Shown here piece after piece: positions 44,869 through 54,115 of a stretch of 64,000 nt of DNA. This stretch comes from Areca catechu (taxonomy: Eukaryota > Streptophyta > Magnoliopsida > Arecales > Arecaceae): the NCBI GenBank assembly GCA_021397845.1, contig CM038039.1:177046526-177110525 (forward strand), read 5' to 3'. Position numbers and translations under genes: made by a program. How positions within the stretch are numbered: the first letter of the stretch is position 1; the number at the start of each line of letters is the position of its first letter. The notes below the pieces were generated by a model, which was not told where the DNA came from, searched no databases, and saw only the letters and a program-made list of their open reading frames with translations.

Positions 44869-45480
44869 TAGAGTTTCTACTAACCCCTACAAGATTAAGT
44901 CAATTATAGAGTGGCCTGTGCCAAATACTGTTCATGAAGTACGAAGTTTTCATGGCCTAGCTACTTTTTATAGAAGATTCATTCATGGGTTTAGTATCAT
45001 AGTTGCACCAATCATGGATTATATAAGGAAGGGCCATTTTGAATGGACCAAAGCTGCTGATAGGGCCTTCCTAGACATTAAGAAGAAAATGACAGAAGCA
45101 CCTATCTTAAGACTACCTAATTTTTCCAAGATTTTTGAGGTGGCTTGTGATGCCTTTGGAGTAGGTATTGGTGGAGTTTTGAGCCAAGAGAATCACCCTG
45201 TAGCCTTTTTTAGTGAAAAACTGAATGAGGCTAAATTAAAATACTCCACCTATGATAAAAAACTTTATGCGGTAGTTCAGGCTTAAGGTATTTGAGGCAC
45301 TACCTTTTATCACAGGAGTTTGTCCTTTACTCTGATCATGAAGCACTCCAGTTCCTCAATTCTCAGAAGAAACTGAATCCTAGGCATGGTAAGTAGGTAG
45401 AATACATTCAGGCATACAACTTTGTATTAAAACACCATGCCGGGACTAAAAACTGCATAGCTGATGCCCTGAGTCATCGA
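44869..45480 (+). pseudogene. M: RT end and RNase H
   Basis: Resumes exactly where P interrupts: GVSTNPYKIKSIIEWPVP, then VRSFHGLATFYRRFI and RNase H (FEVACDAFGVGIGGVLSQEN, STYDKKLYAVVQA). Stop at 45284-45286. LYSDHEALQFLNSQKK and a HHAGTKNCIADALSH-like end follow in another frame. Confidence 0.87.
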
Positions 45481-46820
45481 TCCTTGTTTTTGACATCAGT
45501 CAGTATTGAAGTCATAGGATTTGATAGGTTGATGGAAGAAAACCCCAATTGTCCTATCTTTAGTGAAGTTCATCAAACTCTATAACATGGACCATCTAGC
45601 ATATTTAGCGATTTCACTCTACATGATGTTTTTCTTTTTAAGGACAATAAGCTATGTATCCCTTGAACATCGTTTAGAGACTTCTTAGTGTGAGAAGTTC
45701 ATGCTGGAGGATTGGCTGGCCACTTTGGATGAAATAAGACCATATTAATAGTTGAGGAGAAATTTTACTGGCTAGGCCTTAAGAGACACGTAGCCAATAT
45801 TATTGCCCGATGTAGGACATGTGTTATTTCCAAACATCAAAGGCATAACACTGAGTTGTACAATCCTTTACCTGTGCCAGAGTGTCTATGGCAGGATCTT
45901 AGCATGGACTTTGTTTTAGGGTTACCCAAGACTCTTAGGAAACATGATTCAGTCTTTGTAGTGGTCAACATATTTTCAAAGATAGCCCATTTTATACCCA
46001 GTTCTCAAACTTTTGAGACCTCTAGGGTAGCCAAGCTTTTTCTTGATCAAGTAGTCAAATTGCATGGGTTACCTAAGACCATTATTTTTGATAGGGATGT
46101 CCGTTTTATTTGTTACTTTTGAAAAATCCTTTGGCACCTACTAAGAACAAAATTGAACTTCTCAACTGCTTACCACCCCCAGACTGATGGATAGACCGAA
46201 GTAGTAAATAGAAGTCTAGGAAACTTATTGAGGTGTCTTGTTGGAGAGAGTTTGGGAAACTGGGATTTGCTATTACCTCGTGCTAAATTCGCTTACAATA
46301 GCTTAGTAATAGGTCTACTGGTAAAAGTCCCTTTGAGATTGTCCTTGGTTATAAACCTAGGAGACCTGTCAACCTCATTCCATTACCAACTCATGCATGA
46401 ATGTCTAAGTCTGCCGAGTCATATGCATAGCATATTAAGGAATTGCATAAAAAGATTAGTAGGAAAATTCAAATGAGCAATGAAGTCTATAAGCATATGG
46501 CCAATTCACGTAAACAAATGAAAGAATTAAATGCAGGGGACTCTATAATGGTTAAACTTAAACCTGAAAGGTTCTCGTCAGGAACTATGAAGAAACTGCA
46601 TGCTGGGGGAGCTGGACCTTTCAAAGTATTAAAGATAGACGGACCTAATGCATACGTGTTAGAGTTACCACCAGATTATGGCATTAGTTCAACATTTAAT
46701 ATTTTTGATATAAAAGAATACAAAGAGCCGGCATTAATTTCTAGTGAGCCTTTTAGACCTTATCCAGCCTTTGAGAGTGAAACCCTACCTGAGTGTTCAC
46801 CAGCACCACAGCCAGAATGA
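45481..46820 (+). pseudogene. M: integrase
   Basis: HHCC region with VHAGGLAGHFG (TAA inside), CRTC intact; core open at 45856-46122 with LSMDFVLGLPKTLRK and FDRDVRF, then stops including a TAG at the residue before TEVVNR. The C-terminal domain is open at 46443-46820 (MVKLKPERFSSGTMKKLHAG, GPFKVLKIDGPNAYVLEL). Confidence 0.86.
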
Positions 46821-47099
46821 AGAGATAGGATTGAAAGTATCTTGAATGACCAGGCAATTACCACTAGAAATAAGGGCTATCAACATTATCTGGTTCGATG
46901 GCAAGGAAGACCTGAATCTGAAGATTCCTGGATCATCCAAGAGGATCTGCAGCAAATTGATCTAGACCTACGAGAAAGATATCAAAGTCAGACCAGTCCA
47001 TACTCGACAAGGGCAAATTAATCCAAACCTTCTAGAAAGATATCAAAGTCAGACCAGTCCATACTCGACAGGGTTGAGTTCCTCTCACCCCAGGAGAAT
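46821..47099 (+). pseudogene. M: chromodomain with 61-bp duplication
   Basis: HYLVRWQGRPESEDSWI and QQIDLDLRERYQ are clear. AGAAAGATATCAAAGTCAGA begins at 46973 and again at 47034, a 61-bp tandem duplication that shifts the frame just before the LTR. The polypurine tract is decayed (CAGGAGAAT). Confidence 0.85.
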
Positions 47100-48428
47100 T
47101 GGTGTGGGCACCAAAGTTAGAAAAAGGCTTTAGTCTAATTCAGTATGGCTTTAATTTTTTCATTAAACTTGTGTCTTATAAATAGAGTAATTTTACTTCT
47201 TTAATTTAAATTGAGTCACGTAATTAGGGTTGGGTTTATTTCAATTTGGTTTCTTTTGAGTCCATTTGGGTTTTTGAGTCCAATTAGGGTCAAATTGGTC
47301 TTGTATTTAGTGAGTTTAGTAGTTGGGTCTAAGAGAGATTAGGAATTGGTTCAATGTAAGCAAGCTCACTTGAAGATTGGATGCATTCAACCACTCCAAC
47401 AACTTAAGGTGAATGCCACTTCAGCAAGCATTGTTAGATGCCATGTCAACCTCCCAACCACTTGGTGTACACCTCGTCAAGCCACTTCACCACATGCCAC
47501 ATCACCAAGGGGAATTCAAATTCAAAGGAGCCAGCCAAGGTGTTTCAACCTTCCACCCTTATAGCTAGCTAAAGTTGCAATTCCCATGACAATCCCAATG
47601 TAATTCGAATTTCCACCCTTATAGCTAGCAACTTCCCATGAAAAGCTCCATGTATTTTGAATTTTCAAAGTTTCTTGGAGGCTTATAAAATCTACTCCAA
47701 GCTCTCTTGTAAATGGATGATGATATGAATGAAAAGTTAAAGTTTCTTCTCTTCCATTTGTGTTATCAAATGTCCTCCGAGAAGGAGCGGGTGTGAGGCC
47801 CTTAGCTACTTCAAGAAAAGCCATTTTCCATGCCAAGAACCATTAGCATATTTTTCATTTTATCCAATCACTCCATTCCATCTTCCAAGGTGCAAGGAAA
47901 CCATTCAAAGTAGGCCGGCCAAGCTACTTTCGCTCCACCAAACTTCTTCTCAAACTTCAACCTTTATTTCATTAGTATTCCACCTTTCAATTTCTTTTTT
48001 CTGACTCTAATATGATTTGTGTAGGATCCCCGAGATTTCCACGTTCCAAAGAAGAAGGTCTTCCATGATAAGAAATAGAAACATGAAGTCCTACCATCTA
48101 GAGGAATCTCCTTGTCATCCAAGAGCTTCAGCCTTGAGTGTAATCTTTCCAATCGCTGAAATGTTAATGACTGGGTAACCCCCCTTTAAATATTTTCATA
48201 TATGAAATATTAGAGTAATTTAGCCCTAGCCTGTGTGGTTTCTTAGCCACAAAGATTCTTTTCTTTATACTACTTTGAATGTTCTCATTCAGTTCTAGTT
48301 TAACATGCAAATCCCTTCATGAAAATTTATGTTCTTTTACATGGAAAAGTAGCCTTGCTTCATTTAATTTTTCATTTAGTTACTACTATCTCCTCCTAGA
48401 TTGCATCATTCCATTTCATTCCGCTTCA
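47100..48428 (+). repeat. M: 3' LTR (1329 bp)
   Basis: TGGTGTGGGCACC to TTCCGCTTCA (CATCA changed to CTTCA). Matches the 5' LTR with moderate divergence. Confidence 0.9.
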
Positions 48429-48943
48429 ACCAATGCCTTCGCTTTCGAGTATCGAGGGACATGAGGCCCTAGTTATCCCCTTCCCCATCGAGTCCTCTCT
48501 ATGGTCTTGGAGATTTTTCTTCACGGCCCCACGTAGCGATTTTAGTGGGATGCCCTAGGCTCCACATGCAGTGAGATGGGTGGGATGCCCTAGGCTACAT
48601 GTAGTGGGATGGGTGAGATGCCGTAGAGATGGGAGGTCTCTTCGTGAATGTAAGTCCCAAGTCCATAGAGTGTCCATCTTCTTTATCCCTCCACGGCCTT
48701 GGAAAGTTACCCTCATGGCTCCATTAGTGAGGTGGGTGAGACACCATAGAGGTGAGAGGTCTCTCCATGAGTGTGAGTTTCCAAGCCATGGCAGTCCAAA
48801 CCTCTACCTTCCATCCTCGTTGTTTCCTTCACCATCTCCATAAAAAAAATAATAAAAAAATATAAATCATTTCTTATGGTACCCTAATCCCTCGTGACTT
48901 CTTAGCTCGCCAACGATCCAAACCCTCGACCTGTCCCCCATCA
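48429..48943 (+). repeat. N: 5' LTR, second part
   Basis: Continues B-type sequence (GGCCCTAGTTATCCCCTTCC, GAGAGGTCTCTTCGTG) and ends CTGTCCCCCATCA at 48943. Contains an internal duplication of a GTGGGATGCCCTAGGCT segment near 48545-48600. Confidence 0.75.
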
Positions 48944-48960
48944 TTTTAGGTATCAGAGCA
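48944..48960 (+). other. N: primer-binding site
   Basis: TTTTAGGTATCAGAGCA; one change (T to A) at the first position of TGGTATCAGAGC. It is followed at once by LTR sequence. Confidence 0.8.
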
Positions 48961-49271
48961 TATTTTTGAGAAGAATAATAATGATGTTGATTTGAGAAGA
49001 GTGGTTCTTCGTTCTGCCTCCACGACCTTGAAAAGTTACCCTCACGACTCCATTAGTGAGGCGGGTGAGATGCCCTAGAGGTAAGAGGTTTCTTCGTGAG
49101 TGTGAGTTTCCAAGTCTGTGGCAGTCCAAACCCCTACCTTCCATCCCCGTTGTTTCCTCCACCACCTCCAAATAAAAATAATAAAAAATATAAATTTTTT
49201 TTTGTGGTACCCTAATCCCTAGCGACTTCTCAGCTCGCCAATGATCTAACACCCCCACCTATCCCCCATCA
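48961..49271 (+). repeat. N: truncated 3' LTR
   Basis: Starts within the R region (AATAATGATG, GATTTGAGAAGAGTGG, compare 38600) and runs to CCTATCCCCCATCA. U3 is missing together with the whole interior. Confidence 0.75.
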
Positions 49272-49516
49272 CCCCTGTTACTCTTACTCTATTTGTTGAA
49301 GGTAGCCTTAGCCTTATTCTTCATAGATTTCTTAATCCTTCTATGTCCTTGGTTCTTTACACTTAGAAGACTAGTTATGAGCATGCCTTTACTTTTCTCT
49401 TTGTAGTATTCTTTAGATAGCTTCTTTTCATATTTTATAGAAATATTAAAAAAAATAAAAATTTGATTCACTACTATGCTCATCAAAACCTTCGTTAGGC
49501 CTTTCATCCTGCATCA
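49272..49516 (+). repeat. H: 3' LTR, last part
   Basis: CCCCTGTTACTC to CATCCTGCATCA, matching 16758-16995 of the 5' LTR. The break corresponds to the C-rich site at 21240-21244. Confidence 0.88.
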
Positions 49517-49521
49517 CCGGG

Positions 49522-50171
49522 AGAAGGGACATCTGGAGGTTCTCGATGCTGAGGCCTAGGAACAAACAGAGAGGGACCCAACCATGGAGGAGCGGGTCAG
49601 GAGCCTCCAGGCAGAAGTGGCTGATGCAAAGGAGGAGGCGGCATGGGCAAAGAGGCGAGCTAGGGACCAGGAGGCATCCCTGGCCACTAAGAAGAACAAG
49701 GCCACCCATCAGGTGGAGGAGTCCACCGTGAAGCTAGCCTACTTGGAGGGGCACTCCCAGACCCTCCAAGTCTGATTGGAGGCCACGATAGTGAAGGCAT
49801 CGACAATGGAGGAGAAGGCATGGGCGGCCGTCGCCCTAATGGAGGCCACCAAGATGGAAGTGGCCGAGGTGGTGCCAAAGTTCAAGGCTTTGACGAAGTT
49901 CATGGAGGAGGTCTAGGATGCAAGTATGGACTCCTTCATCCAAGGGTTCACCAAATGCAAGTCGAAGGAGGCCTAGGAACATCCATAATGGGACTTGGAG
50001 GACATTATACTGGATGTCCCAGCCGCTAGTAGTGAGGGGGTGGAAGCTCCAAGAAAAGAGGCTGAGGTAGCAATCATCACAACCGAACCGCCACCAGCAC
50101 CGGTGGGAAGCTAGGAGAACGCCGAAAAGGTCCCTCGACATCCTAGCAAGGAGTCCACGATATCGCCCTGA
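49522..50171 (+). pseudogene. I: Transposase_28-like ORF, coiled-coil C-terminus
   Basis: Continues exon 3 of I after H: the codon split at 15762 is completed here and the frame is kept. The segment is Glu/Ala/Lys-rich and coiled-coil-like (EERVRSLQAEVADAKEEAAW), then KFKALTKFMEEV and DASMDSFIQGFTKCKS, as is usual for the C-terminal half of such proteins, and an acidic end before the TGA at 50169-50171. In-frame stops: TAG at 49556 and several more, one TGA, one TAA. Confidence 0.7.
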
Positions 50172-50759
50172 GCTTCATTTTCCTGTCCTTTAATTATTCT
50201 CTCTCTTTTTTTTAACTCCTGTACATGGAGATTTTTTGGGGACCACCTATCCTATCGGGGGTCCCTGTTGCTTTAAAGAAATTTATCTCTTTCAATGAAA
50301 TTTTCCTTTCTTTAGTTAGTTGTTCATTCCTTTTCTTTTCTTTTCCTTCCCCATTTCTTTTCATGGGCATGAATCTTCACTGTGATCGCCCACATAAAGG
50401 CTTCTCAGGTTTCACTCATTCCTAGTAATCCCCTGGAATAAGTAGGTGTCCGAAGGGAACATAGAAACTCCATGAATTACCTTCACTGTACTGAGAGGTT
50501 CACTAAAGTGGCCAACCTCTTAAGGCTTCTGGAACTTTGCTTTTGACTGCCCAATTTCAAAGACTAGCAAGTCACTAAACGAATCTTGGAGTCTTTGCAA
50601 GCCATCTCCATCGAACTGGGAAACCTAAAAGTTGGAGTGTAGGGCTTAAGGAAATTTTGTCCTAAAGTCGCCTGACTGGGAGTTTAGTTAATGAATTGTA
50701 GATCTGTAATGTTAGCCGGCTTGCTGTCATCGAACTAGGAGTCTGATGGTAGAGTGCAG
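50172..50759 (+). other. I: 3' region
   Basis: No gene seen. A pyrimidine-rich stretch (50200-50360) is followed by unique sequence and the first diverged units of the tandem array. Confidence 0.5.
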
Positions 50760-51120
50760 GGCTTCTAGAGTGTCCCAGCTTGCCATGTCAAACTGGGAGT
50801 CCGATGGGTGAGTGCGGGGCTTATGGAGTCTCCCGGCTTGCTGTCGCCAAACTGAGAGTTCGACGGGTTGATTATGGGGTTTCTAGAGTTTCCCAGCTTG
50901 CTGTCACCAAACTAAGGATCCGATAGATTGAGTGTGGGGCGTCTGGAGTTTCCAGGCTTGTCATCACCAAACTGAGAGTCCGACGGGTTGAGTGCAGGGC
51001 TTCTAGAGTTTCCTGGCTTACCATCATCAAATTGAGAGTTTGATAGATTGAGTGTGGGGCTTCTAGAGTTTTCTGACTTGCTATCGCCGAACTGAGGGTC
51101 TGACGAATTGATTGTATGGC
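50760..51120. repeat. 60-bp tandem array in I
   Basis: About six units of 60 bp with landmark GGGCTTCTAGAGTTTCCC, then GGCTTGCTGTCACCAAACTG and GAGTCCGACGGGTTGAGTG. The 60-bp period leaves a 20-residue repeat open on the minus strand, which I regard as a by-product. Confidence 0.88.
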
Positions 51121-51355
51121 TTCTAGAGTTTCCCAGCTTTGGAGTACGGGGCTTCAGCATTTTTCTGGCTTTTGAGTGCGGGGCTTCTGGAGTTTCCTGG
51201 CTTTGGAGTGTGGGGCTTTAAGAGTTTCTCAGCTTTGTAGTGCGGGGCTTCAGGAGATTCTCGGCTTGGAGTCCAGGGCTTCATGAGTTTTTTGGCTTTT
51301 GAGTACGATGCTTCAGGAGTTTCCCGGCTTTTAGGTGTGGGGCTTTTGGAGTTTC
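51121..51355. repeat. 32-bp tandem array in I
   Basis: About seven units of 31-32 bp (TTC landmarks at 51121, 51153, 51185, 51217, 51249, 51280, 51312), each GGGGCTTCTGGAGTTTCC plus CGGCTTTTGAGTG. It is the first half of the 60-bp unit joined to a shortened tail. Confidence 0.85.
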
Positions 51356-51483
51356 TCGGGTTTTCGTCACCAGACTGGGAGTCCATCGGCTGAAGTTCCT
51401 GCACAGGTGAAGACAATATTTAACCAAAAAGGAACTTTTCATTAATGAAAGGAAATCTTACATTATTGGTAGTACATCCTTAG
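51356..51483. other. Right flank of I
   Basis: Ends the array with one unit of the CACCAGACTGGGAGTCC type and passes into AT-rich sequence without a gene. Element Q starts at 51484. Confidence 0.5.
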
Positions 51484-51792
51484 TGTTAGATGTATACCTT
51501 ATAAGCCAAGTTGGCTTGACACATTTTTAGTTTTTAGGGCATGAACTTTGTACTTAATCTTTCTTATTAATAAAAGGGTATTAGTTTCATTCATAATGAT
51601 GTGTCTATGAATTGTCCATGGAGTTAATGGGCAATGACACATTCTCAAGAGTTGAGAATCTGAGGCACGTGTCTTTATAGATTAACTCCTAAAAGCTCCC
51701 GATTGTTGGAATATCATGAGGACAGTGATTGATCCATTAAAATTGATGCATAGATCATTTTCCTTTCTAGGTAGATGAGTCTCTAACCTATA
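51484..51792 (+). repeat. Q: 5' LTR, first part
   Basis: TGTTAGATGTATACCTTATA start; ends CTATA, the left target copy of E. Confidence 0.75.
51788..51792. repeat. Target-site duplication of E (left copy)
   Basis: CTATA against CTACA at 60552-60556, one mismatch. Confidence 0.75.
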
Positions 51793-53237
51793 TGATGCGG
51801 ACACCAGAGGCACCAGAATAAGGCAGAGGCCTCTCAACCCTCTGTGGATCACTTAGTTAATATTTGAGTCCCCTGTAATAAAGCTTAGTCCAGCTACATT
51901 TGAGTCCTGTAATTAGTCCAGCTCTTGTTGAGCTAGTTCAGTTCGTTCAGTACTAGTCAGCTCATGTTGAGCTAATTTCAATTTATGAGTCCTGTCCAAT
52001 CAAATTGAAGACTCAAGACCATGTCATACAAGTGAAGACCAAGTTCAACCTAATTGAAGACATAAAAGTTTAGCCCAAGTCCAACCTAGCTTGAAGATTT
52101 GAAGACCCCAGGAGGAAAAATTTAGAAAACCCTGATTCCTTGCAGATGCCCTTCAGATGTCCAGATTCCCTTCCAGATGTCCAGATTCCCTTCCAGATGC
52201 CAAATTATATTCATAGATAAGGGCATCCATGATTCCAGAGGTCCATCTGCATCCTAGCTCAAAGAAATCAAGCCCAGGTGCCATGCCCAAGCCCCTAAGA
52301 AGCAAGATACCAGGGAATATTCCTGCTACCTGGCTACCAGGCCACCCCAGCTTCCAGAGACCCAAACCCATGCGCCCGAGCCCCATTGGGCTGGCCCCTT
52401 GCTGCTCTTAGAAGCCCAACACGCCCCCCTAGGCATCCTTGGAGTGTTGGCCAAGTCAAGAGAATTTTTAGGGATTTTTTCTACCTAATGTTTCCTTATT
52501 TTCTAGCTAGGGTTTGAGAGGGAAAAGGATTCTTATGTAAAGACTTATGTGCCTTTACTTGGAGCCCAAGATTAAGGGTCTATTTAAAGGACCCTATCCT
52601 CTTATATGAAGGGAGATTTTGTTATACGAAATAAACCTTGAGTTCTTCAATTGCTTTGTGTGATTACCCTGCCGTGTGCATAAAGTGGTTTGAGAGTTCT
52701 TCTTTCCCGTGTTTGCAACCATCTTCCTGCCGCCAACCATCCTTCCAGCTCCCTCCAAAACTTTCTTTCCTTTTCTATTTTCCTTTATTTTCTTGATCTT
52801 CTTTGAGTTTTCTAACCCCTGACAGGTCGTTTGCAGGTCCCCGAGTTCCTACGAATCCAACGACTCCAGCCAAGCCTCAATCGGACCACCGAGCAGAAAG
52901 CCGGGTATCTGCTGGTCTTTGGCTCGATTTTCCAGGCCGCATCTATCGAGGAATGAGAGATCCCTTCACTGTGATCTTCACCGGGCACTTCAGACATTAT
53001 CAGGTACACCCCCTCTACCTCCAGTCTTTTTATTTTAGGAGAACTTGCCCTAACCGAGGCTTCTCAGCCCCGGCGATCCTTCTTTTATACTTTTCTAGGT
53101 TCTAATCTGCATGCTTGGCTTCAAAAATTCATAAAAAATTACCTATAATTAATTTTAATCTGAAATTTGGGAATTAATCACCTAACCCTACGTATAAAAC
53201 ATACAAAAAGAATTGCATGCATATTAGTCCCCCATCA
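51793..53237 (+). repeat. E: 5' LTR (1445 bp)
   Basis: TGATGCGGACACC to AGTCCCCCATCA. A TATTTAAAG box at 52581-52589 lies in an AGGGTC...GACCCT inverted repeat. Two adjacent copies of CAGATGTCCAGATTCCCTTC occur near 52155-52195, one more than in the 3' LTR. Confidence 0.93.
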
Positions 53238-53252
53238 TTTGGTATCATAGCT
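53238..53252 (+). other. E: primer-binding site
   Basis: TTTGGTATCATAGCT; one change (G to T) in TGGTATCAGAGC. Confidence 0.9.
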
Positions 53253-54115
53253 TAGATTAGGGCTTGTTTTCTGAAATTATTTTATCTGTATATTCTCTAT
53301 TATTTTAATTATTTGTCTCTGATAAAAACTTGAAAAATTATAAAATTTATTTTTGTTTATTCATCGTAATTCACAGTAATTTTAGGAATTTTCTCAGATT
53401 TTATTATGGCCTGTATATTTTCTGCAAGCCAAAATACAGCCTGAAAACTTTCGGCTCTATTTTTTTCTACAAGACAAGTTTGGAAGTTTTAGGGTTTTAT
53501 TTAGCATCTTTTGTATATCTTTTAATTTTAGTATATTTTCAGCATATTAGGCCATGATTTGCAACTATTCTTACATTTAAAAAAATACCAAAAAAAAACT
53601 ACATATTCTCCAAAAATACCAAAAACATCTAAACCCTAATTTGCATCCTCATCTGCCTGCCATCTTTGCATAATTTACTTTTAAGGGCACTCTTGCTATA
53701 TCAGATGGGGGGAGGATTTGATCACCTCTCCTTAGCCCAAAACCACATCCCTTGCATTCGGTCCCAAGCCTTAACCTAAAATTAATTAGACTTAATTTGC
53801 CCTAGTGGGCTAGGGACACCAACTGGTCGAGTCCGGGCTACGTTTTAGATCACTGTGTCAAGCTAACCTGTGTGTGCCTTGTGCTTGGTGTCTAGAATGG
53901 TGGTTTAGCGATTCAATCCCGAAGGGCTTGTGTGCTGGTTCGCAAACCTTGCCAATCTCTGATTGGTGTTTAGGATTGGCAATCAGGGACCTAACACTCC
54001 CCTTACACCTGCCTGGCTGAGTACAGGATTACTATAGGCTAGTTTGCCACCCTGATTGAGCTCTTAGTTTGGACTCTAGGTCTAGTCAGCTGTAATCTGT
54101 CTGATCGAGTCTTGC
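53253..54115 (+). other. E: 5' leader with hairpin
   Basis: Noncoding. CCCTAG-TGGG-CTAGGG hairpin at 53800-53815. An AAAAATACC word is repeated near 53580-53625. No gene. Confidence 0.75.

Larger units (their letters stand above)
38714..48428 (+). mobile_element. Chromovirus M (9.7 kb with solo LTR P)
   Basis: Plus-strand full-length element with both LTRs, perfect PBS, gag and complete pol, interrupted by P. Its flanks are CCCCA (left) and ACCAA (right), which do not form a clean target duplication. Closest to K in coding sequence, including the MATRSGAPYQQ start. Confidence 0.88.
38054..49271 (+). mobile_element. Element N (B-type LTRs, deleted interior, holding M)
   Basis: Plus-strand element: 5' LTR (38054-38713 plus 48429-48943), PBS, then directly a 311-bp LTR 3' end ending CCCCCATCA at 49271. 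The entire coding interior is missing. The 5' LTR contains M. On the left it meets the leader of J, on the right the 3' LTR of H. Confidence 0.7.
15763..49516 (+). mobile_element. Non-autonomous chromovirus H (33.75 kb with nested insertions)
   Basis: Plus-strand LTR element inserted in an exon of I. Its own sequence is 15763-21244 plus 49272-49516, about 5.7 kb: 5' LTR, PBS, leader, gag, an RNase H fragment, integrase C-terminus, chromodomain and 3' LTR. Protease, RT and most of the integrase are absent. The 3' LTR is interrupted by the J-N block. The ends TGGTGC...GCATCA and the near-perfect 5-bp duplication support the boundaries. Confidence 0.85.

Noticed and set aside
38709..48433. Target duplication for M
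   Set aside because: CCCCA and ACCAA share three of five bases; too weak to call.
50760..51355. CRISPR-like spacing of repeats
   Set aside because: Units are directly tandem with no unique spacers, and the context is a plant transposon.
50912..51416. Two minus-strand ORFs with regular Ser/Pro/Asn repeats
   Set aside because: They lie in the 60-bp and 32-bp arrays; the period or its composition keeps frames open without a gene. No start context or family match.
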